A stretch of DNA of 64,000 bases from Larkinella sp049445795 (GTDB lineage: Bacteria > Bacteroidota > Bacteroidia > Cytophagales > Spirosomataceae): positions 354,500 through 418,499 of the forward strand of contig NZ_JBMSDT010000005.1 in NCBI RefSeq assembly GCF_049445795.1, read 5' to 3'. The notes beneath the pieces were generated by a model that saw nothing but the letters and a program-made list of their open reading frames with translations, searched no databases and was not told where the DNA came from. Position numbers and translations under genes: made by a program. Positions 25,305 to 34,575 of the stretch are shown one piece after another. Position 1 is the stretch's first letter; each line of letters starts with the position of its first letter.

Positions 25305-26741
25305 ATGTATACATACTCGGACAAGAAAGTCGGGATTATTGGCGCGGGGCCAGCCGGTCTAACGGCGGCTTATGAACTGGCCAAGGCCGGGGTCACCGTG
25401 GAAGTTTTCGAAGCTGGCCCAAAGGTTGGCGGTTTATCGCAGTCGTTTCTGTTATGGAACCAGACAGTCGATCTGGGGCCTCACCGGTTTTTCAGCCACG
25501 ATTCCCGCATCAACCAGGTGTGGTTCGAAGTGGCCGGGTCGGATTACCGCCTGGTGAATCGGCTCACCCGAATTTACTACAATTCCCGGTTGTTTTACTA
25601 CCCGCTCAAGCCTTTTGACGTATTCCGGAAGTTCGGTATGCGCCAGTCGATCCACAGCGTCGGGAGTTATGTGGTGGAAAAACTGAATCCGACACCCGAT
25701 ACGCAAACGTTTGAGTCCTGGGTGACCCGGCGGTTTGGCAAAAAACTTTACAATACCTTCTTCAAAACATACTCCGAAAAGCTCTGGGGCATTCCGTGTC
25801 GCGAACTCGACGAGGATTTTGCCGCACAACGCATCAAAAAACTGTCGCTGGGCGAAGCTATTCGGAACGCCGTTAAGGGAGGAAAGGGCAATACGCACAA
25901 AACCCTGATCGATCAGTTTGCGTATCCGACCGGCGGCAACGGCATGATTTACGACCGGATGGCCGACTATGTGAGTCGTTACGGTGGAAGTATTCACCTG
26001 AAAAGCCCGGTTTATTCCGTCGACACGGACAAAAAACCGTATGGGTTGACGCTGGAAGACGGAACGACCTACCAGTTTGACCACATCATCTCGACCATGC
26101 CGCTGACGTTGCTCGTCAATCGGTTGCCGAATGTTCCGGATTCGATCAAAGCGAACGCCAACAGCCTGACCTTTCGGAATACTATTCTGGTTTATCTGAA
26201 AGTGGAAGCCAGCGATTTGTTTCCGGACAACTGGCTCTACGTCCACTCGAAGGAGTTGCTGACGGGCCGGATTACAAACTTCAGAAACTGGGTGCCCGAC
26301 ATCACCAACGGCGAAACCGCCAGCATTCTGACGCTGGAATACTGGTGCTACGACCGGGACGAAATCTGGCGGAAAACCGACGACGAACTCATCCAACTGG
26401 CGTCGGGCGAATTGCGGAAAACCGGGCTGATTAGCCATGCACCCATTTCGGCCGGTTTTGTGAAACGGTTGTCGCGGAGTTACCCGGTTTATTCAAAAGG
26501 GTACAAAGACGTTCTGAAACCGGTTCAGGATTATCTTTCCGGTTTACCCGGCTTGAGCGTTATCGGCCGGTACGGTTCCTTCAAATACAACAACCAGGAC
26601 CATTCCATTCTGATGGGGATTCTGGCCGCCGAAAACATTGTCTCGGGAGCCAACCACAACTTGTGGGAGATCAACACCGACTACGAAACCTACCAGGAAG
26701 CGGCCTCCATCGAAACGCTGCAATCGGAAGTGACGGCATAG
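25305..26741 (+). CDS. NAD(P)/FAD-dependent oxidoreductase, amine-oxidase/UGM-like
   Basis: A 478-residue flavoprotein. The dinucleotide fold starts VGIIGAGPAGLTAAYELAKA with the acidic VEVFEAGPKVGGLSQS. GPHRFFSHD near 58 and the later LWGIPCRELDEDFAAQR block are of the kind seen in protoporphyrinogen-oxidase/UDP-galactopyranose-mutase-like proteins often found in polysaccharide gene sets. The C-terminal FAD closing motif is VIGRYGSFKYNNQDHSI. No partner genes are beside it, and the reaction cannot be assigned. The start at the ATG 25305 gives the fold directly at residue 9. Confidence 0.85.
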   Translation: MYTYSDKKVGIIGAGPAGLTAAYELAKAGVTVEVFEAGPKVGGLSQSFLLWNQTVDLGPHRFFSHDSRINQVWFEVAGSDYRLVNRLTRIYYNSRLFYYPLKPFDVFRKFGMRQSIHSVGSYVVEKLNPTPDTQTFESWVTRRFGKKLYNTFFKTYSEKLWGIPCRELDEDFAAQRIKKLSLGEAIRNAVKGGKGNTHKTLIDQFAYPTGGNGMIYDRMADYVSRYGGSIHLKSPVYSVDTDKKPYGLTLEDGTTYQFDHIISTMPLTLLVNRLPNVPDSIKANANSLTFRNTILVYLKVEASDLFPDNWLYVHSKELLTGRITNFRNWVPDITNGETASILTLEYWCYDRDEIWRKTDDELIQLASGELRKTGLISHAPISAGFVKRLSRSYPVYSKGYKDVLKPVQDYLSGLPGLSVIGRYGSFKYNNQDHSILMGILAAENIVSGANHNLWEINTDYETYQEAASIETLQSEVTA

Positions 26742-26890
26742 TCGGCTCGTTCGCCAACTTCCTTCCGGCGGTTTTTGGATTTAAGCCAGAACTTAGTTTT
26801 GGTACAACTGCGTTACGGTTTTTGTGTAGTCGCGTGGATGAAGCATCCGCATGGCTGCTCGTCTATTTGATTTTGACAATCATCAAGTCC

Positions 26891-27841
26891 ATGAAAATAG
26901 CCTCGTTTGAAGAACTCTCTGTCCGTCTGCTGACGGGCTCGCCAACGGATTTAAGCGCCCTGCTGCCGAGCAGCATTCAGCAGGAGGTAGGGCACTTTAA
27001 TGTTTTTAACCTGACGGATTACCAACAGACGACGCGAGATAAGCCCACGGTGCCGTATCCTTGCCGGGCGTTTTACAAGATTAGCCTGCTGAAGGGGCCA
27101 AGCCGGGTTGAGTACATCGATGGCACCGTCGAAATTGAACAGCCTGCCCTGATTTTCTCAACGCCCAAAGTTCCGTTCTATTGGTTGCCAAAAGGACGGC
27201 AAACCGGGCAGTGCAGCGTATTTACGGCGGAGTTTCTTCAGCCCACCAACAGTGGCGTGATGTTGGACGAATTGCCGATTTTCAAGGCGCCGGGGCACCC
27301 GGTTTTTTTCCTGTCCGAAACGGATTTGAATCGGGCACAGGCCATTTTTGAACAGATGCAGGTCGAAATGGCTTCCGATTATGTCTATAAATACGATTTG
27401 CTCCGCACGTATACGCTTGAACTGATTCACCTGGGGCAGAAGTTGCAGTCGAACACCGCCCTGCACCCCACCCACACGGCATCCGCCCGGATGACTTCGT
27501 TGTTTGTTGAGCTGCTGGAGCGGCAGTTTCCGATCGAAACCCCGCGGCAACAGCTGCGCCTGCGCACGGCCAAAGACTACGCCGACCAACTGGCGGTGCA
27601 TGTCAACCATCTCAATAAAGTCCTGAAGGAAACAACGGGCCTGACCACCACCGACCTCATCGCGGGGCGCATCGTCCGGGAGGCTAAAATCTTATTGCGT
27701 CAAACGGACTGGACCATTGCCGAAATTGCCGACAGCCTCGGTTTTGCGGATGTCGCGCACTTTGCCAAATTTTTTAAGCGCGAGACCTCGTTGGCTCCGG
27801 GAGCTTTCCGAATGCAAGCGTCTGGTTTGAATTATACATAA
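26891..27841 (+). CDS. AraC-family transcriptional regulator
   Basis: A 316-residue regulator. The ATG at 26891 is chosen; the frame is open upstream but runs through the end of the flavoprotein gene. The N-terminal half is a cupin-like ligand domain (about 45-170). The C-terminal AraC double helix-turn-helix covers about 215-312, with YADQLAVHVNHLNKVLKETT and the closing AEIADSLGFADVAHFAKFFK. It lies 78 bp upstream of an SDR gene in the same direction, the usual arrangement for AraC regulators that control an oxidoreductase. That SDR gene is internally deleted, so the regulator may have lost its main target. Confidence 0.9.
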   Translation: MKIASFEELSVRLLTGSPTDLSALLPSSIQQEVGHFNVFNLTDYQQTTRDKPTVPYPCRAFYKISLLKGPSRVEYIDGTVEIEQPALIFSTPKVPFYWLPKGRQTGQCSVFTAEFLQPTNSGVMLDELPIFKAPGHPVFFLSETDLNRAQAIFEQMQVEMASDYVYKYDLLRTYTLELIHLGQKLQSNTALHPTHTASARMTSLFVELLERQFPIETPRQQLRLRTAKDYADQLAVHVNHLNKVLKETTGLTTTDLIAGRIVREAKILLRQTDWTIAEIADSLGFADVAHFAKFFKRETSLAPGAFRMQASGLNYT

Positions 27842-27919
27842 AATTGATTGCTCCGGACAAACAACCGCCACATCATCTGGCAGACTTTTGTGCTGTTTAC
27901 TTGAAGACAAAAAAGTCAG

Positions 27920-28414
27920 ATGAAAACTTCCAAAATTGCACTCGTGACCGGTGGAAGCCGGGGGATCGGTAAAAACATCGCGCTGAGTCTAGCCCAAAAA
28001 GGGATACAGGTCGTACTAACCTACCACAGCAACCAGGCCGAAGCGCAAGCCACCGTCGCCGAGATCGAAGCCCTGGGGCAGAAAGCGGTAGCCTTGCCCC
28101 TGAATGTGGCCGATAGCAGCAGCTTCGGCGCTTTTTCGCAACAAGTCATTGCAGCCCTGCAAACCGGGTTTGACATCGATCGTTTCGATTTTCTGATCAA
28201 CAATGCTGGCACGAGCCTTTCTGCCCCAATCGCCGAGACGACCGAAGCCCAAACGGATACCCCGGCCATGCGGGAGTTTGTCGCGAGCATAACCGCTTTG
28301 GGACGCGTTGGCTTGCCGGATGATGTAGGGGGCGTGGTGGCGTTTCTGTGCAGCGAAGAAGCCAAATGGGTCAACGGCCAGCGCATTGAAGTTACGGGGG
28401 GCATGAACCTGTAA
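27920..28414 (+). pseudogene. SDR oxidoreductase with in-frame internal deletion
   Basis: An open frame of 164 codons whose ends match a classical SDR of about 245-250 residues. The N-terminal NAD(P) motif is VTGGSRGIG (9-17), NNAG is at 94-97, and the C-terminal block GRVGLPDDVGGVVAFLCSEE with VNGQRIEVTGGMNL is intact. Between ETTEAQ (about 111) and TDTPAMREF the sequence jumps from the NNAG-following helix to the region that follows 'APGAIETD' in homologues, so about 80-85 residues are missing, including the catalytic Ser and the YxxxK pair. The frame is kept. The product cannot have normal SDR catalysis; a structural or decayed remnant is likely. Confidence 0.85.
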
Positions 28415-28445
28415 TTTCGGGCCCGTTCCTTGCAAGGAGCGAAAT
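28414..28445. terminator. Compact inverted repeat between convergent genes
   Basis: ATTTCG (28414-28419) pairs with CGAAAT (28440-28445), enclosing the palindrome TCCTTGCAAGGA. It fills the space between the SDR remnant and nhaA stops. There is no clear T run, so termination is only likely. Confidence 0.5.
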
Positions 28446-28453
28446 ACAGTTGG

Positions 28454-29632
28454 TCAGGTTGCGGAAAGCTCCGGCTTGCTGACGGCCCGCAAAACCGAAT
28501 AGCCCAGCAAACCGGCGGTTATGGAACCGATCAGGATGGCAAACTTGGCCCCGGAGGATAGAATCGGCTCATCGGCAAAGGAAAGGAGCGCAATGAAAAT
28601 CGACATCGTAAATCCGATTCCGCCCAGCATGCCAGCGCCGATAATCTGAAGCCAGCCTGTTCCTTCGGGCAGGTCACACAAGCCCAGTTTGACGGATAGC
28701 CAGGAAAGCAGGGAAATGCCGAGCGGTTTTCCGATGAGCAACCCGGCGATGATGCCCAGGCCCATCGTCGTCGTCAGGCTCTCCAGCATCGTCGATTCAA
28801 AGGTAATGTTGGTGTTAGCCAGCGCAAAAACCGGCATGATCAGAAAATTGACCGGTTTGATGAGCAGGTGTTCCAGTTTTTCCAGCGGAGATTCGACCTC
28901 ATCTTCGGTCGTGGGCAGGGTGAAGGCGGTCAGCACCCCGGCAATGGTGGCATGAATGCCGGAATGGTGAATGAAATACCACATCACCAGGCCCGGAAGC
29001 AGGTAAAATACTAGCGACTTCACGCCGAACCGGTTGATCAGGATGAGGCCCAGAAAGACCGCTCCGGCATAAGCCAGGTAGATGAAGTGCAGATCGTGGG
29101 AATAAAAAACCGCAATGACGATGATGGCGGCCAGGTCGTCGACAATGGCCAGCGCCGTCAGAAAGATGCGCAGCGAAACCGGGATGCGGTCGCCCAAAAG
29201 ACTCAGAATGGCCAGGGCAAACGCAATGTCGGTAGCCATCGGAATGGCCCAGCCGCCGGCCGTTGCGGTTCCGGCATTGAACAGCGCATAAATCAGGGCC
29301 GGGACCGCCAGCCCACCCAGGGCGGCAAAAATGGGTAGCGTGGCTTTTTGAATCGAGGATAACTCGCCTTCGACCAGCTCCCGTTTGATTTCCAGGCCAA
29401 CCAGCAGGAAAAAGATGGCCATCAAGCCGTCGTTGATCCAGATCAAAACGGGATACCGCAAATCAAGCCCGGTTCCGTCAATGCCAATCGGTAGGGCCAG
29501 CAGGTTGTCAAACGCAGGGCCCAGAGGGGAGTTGGCAATGACCAGGGAAATCAGGACGCCGAAGAAAAGAAGAATCCCTCCAATGGAGCCGGAAGAAAAG
29601 AATTCCTGAAAGAGCTTGATGATTGCTTTCAC
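28454..29632 (-). CDS. nhaA: Na+/H+ antiporter NhaA
   Basis: A 392-residue inner-membrane antiporter with about 12 helices, exchanging external protons for cytoplasmic Na+ or Li+. It opens with FFSSGSIGGILLFFGVLISL and has the family blocks FFLLVGLEIKRELVEGEL, PMATDIAFALAILSLLG and LTALAIVDDLAAIIVIA; the paired Asp in VDDL is the ion site. GIHATIAGVLTAF and GKPLGI near the end are also typical. Length is normal. It is transcribed alone; the adjacent genes are convergent and upstream on the same strand. Confidence 0.96.
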   Translation of the reverse strand: MKAIIKLFQEFFSSGSIGGILLFFGVLISLVIANSPLGPAFDNLLALPIGIDGTGLDLRYPVLIWINDGLMAIFFLLVGLEIKRELVEGELSSIQKATLPIFAALGGLAVPALIYALFNAGTATAGGWAIPMATDIAFALAILSLLGDRIPVSLRIFLTALAIVDDLAAIIVIAVFYSHDLHFIYLAYAGAVFLGLILINRFGVKSLVFYLLPGLVMWYFIHHSGIHATIAGVLTAFTLPTTEDEVESPLEKLEHLLIKPVNFLIMPVFALANTNITFESTMLESLTTTMGLGIIAGLLIGKPLGISLLSWLSVKLGLCDLPEGTGWLQIIGAGMLGGIGFTMSIFIALLSFADEPILSSGAKFAILIGSITAGLLGYSVLRAVSKPELSAT

Positions 29633-29750
29633 CGGGTGGTTCGTTAAACAAGATGATTCCGTAAACCAAACGGTTCACGGTTTACCTACTTACCTTAACG
29701 AGCGTACCCGGTCCAGGGTTCTAACTTACGTACCGATTCCTGGCGTCTGG

Positions 29751-30818
29751 TCAGGCATTGACCGCTAGGTTGACCTCACTCCACGCATGGATTGGTTCCA
29801 GCCGGTGTTTCATTAACGCAATGATTTCCTGATCGTTGCGAAACGTTCCGTTTACGTTGACAACGTGCCGGGCCAGCCGGTCGTAGCGTTTCCGCATCAA
29901 CAGGAAAAAGACCTGCCCGAAATCCAGCCCGTCGAAGATAATGGCTTTGTTGGCTGCGTATTTGTCGAGGGTTTTCAGAAAAAACTGCGGATGTTCGCTC
30001 CAGTGCATGGCCGGGCGGCAGTGGTGGCTGATGTGGTAGCCGTCGTTCCAGCACAGGCGGTTATACTTCACGTTGATGCAGGTAATGCTGTTTTTGTAGG
30101 CGTTGGCCGGGTCGTTGGCGTCCACAAAGGCGTGCTGCGTCCAGTTGCCGATCATGCTGATGATGCGCGTCAGCCAGAACGGAATGACAAACACCACAAT
30201 CGTGGCCGGGGCATTCAGCCAGAGCAGCACCAGGCACGCACTGATGAAAATGATTTCGCCCGCCATCGCTTTGAAGGCCATTTTCTGACGGTTTTTTCGA
30301 AAAAGATACGAAATCATGGTCACAACGCCCGTAATCAGGAACGTCGTCAGGTAGTGCAGAAAGCCTTTTACGGAGTCGCGCCGGTAGGGCATCGTGGTGC
30401 TGAGGTCTTCGGGCAGGTTGTTTTCGGGGTGGTGCATGCCGATGTGATGCCCCACGTAGGTTTCGGGCGACATGCCGAAGAACAGCCCGATGGTCATGGG
30501 CATGTAATAATTGAGCCAGCGGTATTCGCGTTTGAACAGCGGGCGGTGGGCCGCACAATGGCCCATCAACCCAAACGGGCCTTTATGGATAAAATACGTC
30601 ACCAGGTAGGCTCCGGCAATCGTCCACCACACCCAGCCGGAAACCGCCGGAATGAACAACAGAATGCCCAGCGGCAGGAGGGTAAGCGAAAGACGAAGCG
30701 TCAGGTACAGGAAGGGTAAATCGCGCGGATCGCGGATGAATCGAAGCAAAAAATGGTCGAACGGACTGGAAGGGGGTGCAACAGAACTAGGGTCCTGAAG
30801 GGCCGGAAGAATGCGCAT
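29751..30818 (-). CDS. Membrane fatty acid desaturase/hydroxylase-like protein
   Basis: A 355-residue membrane protein with four to six hydrophobic segments and three His clusters: GHCAAHRPLF, HHIGMHHPENN and HISHHCRPAMHW. These HxxxH / HxxHH / HxxHH-type boxes bind the di-iron centre of the fatty acid desaturase superfamily. The ATG at 30816-30818 is used; the frame is open to 30902 at the neighbouring gene's stop, but the extra 28 residues are not typical. It follows the outer-membrane receptor on the same strand with 84 bp between. The lipid substrate is unknown. Confidence 0.87.
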   Translation of the reverse strand: MRILPALQDPSSVAPPSSPFDHFLLRFIRDPRDLPFLYLTLRLSLTLLPLGILLFIPAVSGWVWWTIAGAYLVTYFIHKGPFGLMGHCAAHRPLFKREYRWLNYYMPMTIGLFFGMSPETYVGHHIGMHHPENNLPEDLSTTMPYRRDSVKGFLHYLTTFLITGVVTMISYLFRKNRQKMAFKAMAGEIIFISACLVLLWLNAPATIVVFVIPFWLTRIISMIGNWTQHAFVDANDPANAYKNSITCINVKYNRLCWNDGYHISHHCRPAMHWSEHPQFFLKTLDKYAANKAIIFDGLDFGQVFFLLMRKRYDRLARHVVNVNGTFRNDQEIIALMKHRLEPIHAWSEVNLAVNA

Positions 30819-30902
30819 TAGGAAACGGTTAAGGTGATTCGTGGAGTAAGATAGGAATTTTATGAACAGAACCCAATCGTACTCCACAAATCCGAGCGCC
30901 AA

Positions 30903-33380
30903 TTAACCCCGTTTGCCGTCGTCGTTCGAAATCTTTTTCTTCTCCCGATCCTGGCCCGCGTTCATTTTGCCAAACCGCCAGTTGACCGACAGCCGGATGT
31001 TCCGGATCACGTTGAAGTTCGAGCCGTCGGAGATGAACGTCGCTGTCCGTAACTGGTTTACGATGGTGTTGTACCGCCGGAAGGGGTTCTCAAAGTTGGC
31101 CGTAACGGTCACTTTCTGCTTCTTGAACTCTTTGCGGCCCGAAAAACCGTAGTAGTAAAAACCCGACGACTGGCCCTGCAACTGAATCCGGCGCGAATTG
31201 TACGAACCGTTGGCCTGCACGCTGAAGTCGTTGGGTAATTTAAGCCAGGTATTCAGGTTGAAGCGGTAACTCCAGTTTTCGTTGCGAATTTGCAGGGCCT
31301 CGCTGTTCAGGAAATTCCGGTTTAGCCCGAACGAACCGCTGATGTTCCAGGCCTTGACGGGCCGGGCCGATCCGAACAGTTCCAGCCCATACGTCGCATT
31401 CCGGGCAATGTTGCGGAAGGTGCTGCTCGATACGCCACTGGTGTCGACCGTGGTGATCCGTTCGATGGCGTTGTTGGTTTGCCGCCCGAACACCATTGCG
31501 TTGATCGAGGTGCCGTTTTTGGAAAACGTACTGAACGACAGCTCGACCGAGTGCGCCAGTTCGGGGTCGAGGTACGGGTTGCCCGACTGAATGTTCTTCG
31601 GATCGGAATAATTTACGTAGGGGTTGAGGTAGAAAATGGAAGGCCGCTGAATCCGCTGGCTGTAGTTGAGCTTCAGCCGCCGGTCTTCGCCGGTGCCAAA
31701 CCGCTTCGAAACCGTGATGTTCGGCAGGAAGTTCTGATACCGGTCGTTGAATTTCGTGCTGGTCGAAATGAAGTTGGCGTCGATGTTGGTCAATTCCAGC
31801 CGCCCGCCCAGGTTGAAGCCCCAGCGGTTGCTGGTTCGCATCCGGAACGACCCGTACGACGACCAGACCAGTTGCTGATAGTTGAACATGTTGGCCCGGT
31901 TGGGGTCTTCCTGAAAATCCAGCGAACCGTCGCGGGCATTTTCCAGGCGGTATTCGCTGCCGACATCCCGCAGAATGGCTTTCGTTCCGATTTCCAGAAT
32001 GCGCCGTTTAACGGTTGAGAGCGGGTAGGTAAAGTCCGTCTGAATCGTAAATTCGTTCTGCTGATTGTCGTTGTTGTTGCGCTCCCGGTAGTCGATCACC
32101 TCGCTCTCGGGCAGCGGAAACTGGTTCAGCGCGTAGTTGCTATGGTTGAAATTGCGGTTATACTGCGCCAGAAACGTGTATTCCTGCTCCTTACTCCGTT
32201 TGAACGTCTTCGTGTAGTTGAAGTTCACGTCCATGTTCCGGTTGCGGTTTTGGGTCGTGTTGTACCGGCGGAAATGCTGCGGATCGTCGGAGGTGACGCG
32301 CGTATCCCGCGTGGAGTTGGTTTTCCGGCCCTCCCCGCCAAAACTGGCGTCGATCCCGATGCGGTTTAAGGTATCCAGGTCGTAATCGATGTTGAACGAC
32401 CCAAAACCGGAGCGGCCTTTATTTTTGTACGCGCTGTTCTGCTCAATGGTACTGATGACCTGCCCATCGAGTAAATTCTGCCGAAACGACTCCGACCCGC
32501 CGAAGTAATCGCTGGTGTTGCCACCGCCGTAAGCCGTGATGCTCAGTTTGTTGCGCTTGTAATTAAAATTGCCGCCCAGGTTATCCCGCCGACTGCCCAC
32601 CGAGGCATTCAAACCGCCCGTCAGGCCCTGCAACTGGTTTTTGGTGATGATGTTGATCACGCCCGCCGTGCCTTCCGCATCGTACTTGGCGGAGGGCGCC
32701 GTAATGACTTCCACCGATTTGATCAGTTCGGCCGGAATCATCTGCAGCGCTTCGCTGATGCTCCGGGCCATGATGCTCGACGGTTTGTTGTTGATCAACA
32801 CCCGGATGCTCGTGCTGCCTTTCAGGGTCACGGTTCCGTCGGGATCGACGGTCAGCAGCGGCACTTTTTTCAACACGTCGACGGCTGTTCCGCCACTGTT
32901 CGTCAGGTCTTTGTCGGCATTGTAGACCAGCCGGTCGTCTTTGTCCTCCACCAGCGGTTTTTCGGCCGTCACGACCACCTCGTTCAGCGTCCGGGAGTCG
33001 GTCTGCATCTGCACGACGCCCAGCGCCAGTTCGCCCCCGTCCGGGCTCACGTTGATGTTGTTGATGGTTTTGTTTTCGTACCCGATAAAACTGACCATGA
33101 GTCGGTAACTGCCCGCGTCGACGCCCGCGATGGTAAACTTCCCGACTTCGTTGGTCGTGGTTCCACCGACAATCTTCTCGGTTTTCGGATTCAACAGCGC
33201 GACCGTCGCAAACTCGACCGGTTTGTTCTGGGCTGCATCCATCACCGTCCCGCTGATTTTAGCTTTCAAACTGGCTTTGATGTTGGCCTGAATGGCCGGT
33301 GTGGCAGGCATCGTGGCCGGGTTCTGCGCCCGGACGTAACCAGCCAGACAGACCAACAGCGGGAGTAGGATTTTTTTCAT
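30903..33380 (-). CDS. Outer-membrane receptor, TonB-dependent type (OMP_b-brl_3 family)
   Basis: An 825-residue outer-membrane protein with leader MKKILLPLLVCLAGYVRA. Residues about 40-125 form a carboxypeptidase-regulatory-like domain (ISGTVMDAAQNKPVEFATVA ... YRLMVSFIGYE). The plug domain follows (about 130-235) with LNEVVVTAEKPLV, RVLINNKPS and AGVINIITKN. The remaining 590 residues are a large barrel rich in aromatic/Asn strands such as RRLKLNYSQRIQRPSIFYLN. The closing strand IRLSVNWRFGK precedes a short basic tail. Proteins of this subfamily often lack a clear ligand. It may share a transcript with the desaturase downstream. Confidence 0.92.
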   Translation of the reverse strand: MKKILLPLLVCLAGYVRAQNPATMPATPAIQANIKASLKAKISGTVMDAAQNKPVEFATVALLNPKTEKIVGGTTTNEVGKFTIAGVDAGSYRLMVSFIGYENKTINNINVSPDGGELALGVVQMQTDSRTLNEVVVTAEKPLVEDKDDRLVYNADKDLTNSGGTAVDVLKKVPLLTVDPDGTVTLKGSTSIRVLINNKPSSIMARSISEALQMIPAELIKSVEVITAPSAKYDAEGTAGVINIITKNQLQGLTGGLNASVGSRRDNLGGNFNYKRNKLSITAYGGGNTSDYFGGSESFRQNLLDGQVISTIEQNSAYKNKGRSGFGSFNIDYDLDTLNRIGIDASFGGEGRKTNSTRDTRVTSDDPQHFRRYNTTQNRNRNMDVNFNYTKTFKRSKEQEYTFLAQYNRNFNHSNYALNQFPLPESEVIDYRERNNNDNQQNEFTIQTDFTYPLSTVKRRILEIGTKAILRDVGSEYRLENARDGSLDFQEDPNRANMFNYQQLVWSSYGSFRMRTSNRWGFNLGGRLELTNIDANFISTSTKFNDRYQNFLPNITVSKRFGTGEDRRLKLNYSQRIQRPSIFYLNPYVNYSDPKNIQSGNPYLDPELAHSVELSFSTFSKNGTSINAMVFGRQTNNAIERITTVDTSGVSSSTFRNIARNATYGLELFGSARPVKAWNISGSFGLNRNFLNSEALQIRNENWSYRFNLNTWLKLPNDFSVQANGSYNSRRIQLQGQSSGFYYYGFSGRKEFKKQKVTVTANFENPFRRYNTIVNQLRTATFISDGSNFNVIRNIRLSVNWRFGKMNAGQDREKKKISNDDGKRG

Positions 33381-33588
33381 GTTTGGGGTAAAGCGTCGGG
33401 CGATAGGAATAAAGTCTTGATAAGGAGTTAAGCCAAATAAACGACTAAATTACTGCCTGTTCTAGAAATTTAGTCCTAAAGTTAGTTACTGGGACTGGTA
33501 GAAAACAGGCTATTGCCCCTCTTTTCTTTAAAAAGGACATTTCTTTGATTCTGTAAAGATTAAATTGTCAAAAAGAAAGATGGCCAAT

Positions 33589-34491
33589 TTAGTCGGGTAG
33601 CATCCCGTTGGTAGCCAGCCATTGACGGACGCGGCCAAACCACTCCTCAAAAGCGGGCGTTTTCGCAAAGCCGTGTTCGCCTTTGGGGTACAGGTGCATA
33701 GCCGCCGGAACGCCGTGTTGCAGCAGGGCTTCGTAAAACACCAGGCTGTTCTTCACCGGCACGACGGTATCATCTCCGGCATGGGTCAGGAAAGTAGGTG
33801 GCGTGTTTTTCTCCACCTGAAATTCATTGGAGTAGAGCCTGACCTGCTCCGGTTTAGGCGAACTGCCCAGCAGGTTTTTCCGGGTTCCGGCGTGGCCAAT
33901 TTCGGGCGTCAGGCTGATGACCGGGTAGACCAGAATCATAAAATCCGGCCGGACGTTTGTCTTTCCGGGATTTTGAAGCACGGCCTGGTTGAAATGCGTT
34001 CCGGCCGTAGCCGCCAGGTGACCACCCGCCGAAAAGCCCATGATCCCGACTTTCTGCGGATCGACGCCCCATTCCTTCGCCCGCTCCCGGACGGTTTTCA
34101 GCGCCTGCTGCGCGTCCTGCAACGGCCCGATGGACGGGTCGATCATGGTTTCGTCGCTCGGTAGCCGGTATTTCAGCACAAAAGCCGCCACGCCCAGTTT
34201 AGCGAACGCTTCGGCCACGTCGTAGCCTTCCCGCTTGATCACCAGCACGCCGTAGCCCCCGCCCGGACAGATGATGACGGCCGTGCCGGTGGCCTTTTCC
34301 TTCGCCGGCAGAAAAACCGTGAGCGTCGGCTGGACAACGTTGGCTACGAGCTGCTCATTCCGTTTGACTTCCTTCACGTCAGACGCTTTGGCGTTGGGCA
34401 CGGGACCCGGGTACAGCGGGATTTCCTGCTGGGCGTGGCTGAGAAAAGCGATGAAGGCAAAAAAGAGGGTCAGGAGCGGGTTGCGGGGCAT
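33589..34491 (-). CDS. Secreted alpha/beta hydrolase (acetyl-esterase/xylanase-type)
   Basis: A 300-residue exported hydrolase of the BD-FAE/acetyl-xylan-esterase type. The leader is MPRNPLLTLFFAFIAFLSHA. The oxyanion segment is VIICPGGGYGVLVIKREGYD; the nucleophile elbow is GIMGFSAGGHLAAT; the acid is in HAGDDTVVPVKN and the His in PKGEHGFAKT. The ATG at 34489-34491 opens the leader. A degraded fragment of a closely similar gene, covering the oxyanion-loop region, lies 5 kb away at 39246, on the other side of an accessory island. Confidence 0.88.
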   Translation of the reverse strand: MPRNPLLTLFFAFIAFLSHAQQEIPLYPGPVPNAKASDVKEVKRNEQLVANVVQPTLTVFLPAKEKATGTAVIICPGGGYGVLVIKREGYDVAEAFAKLGVAAFVLKYRLPSDETMIDPSIGPLQDAQQALKTVRERAKEWGVDPQKVGIMGFSAGGHLAATAGTHFNQAVLQNPGKTNVRPDFMILVYPVISLTPEIGHAGTRKNLLGSSPKPEQVRLYSNEFQVEKNTPPTFLTHAGDDTVVPVKNSLVFYEALLQHGVPAAMHLYPKGEHGFAKTPAFEEWFGRVRQWLATNGMLPD

Positions 34492-34575
34492 GGGGCGGTT
34501 TGCGTAAGGGTTAGGAGCCACAAAAGTAGAGACTATTACCTGGCGTTTTTCATCCGTTCGTGTTATTGTGTTTTT

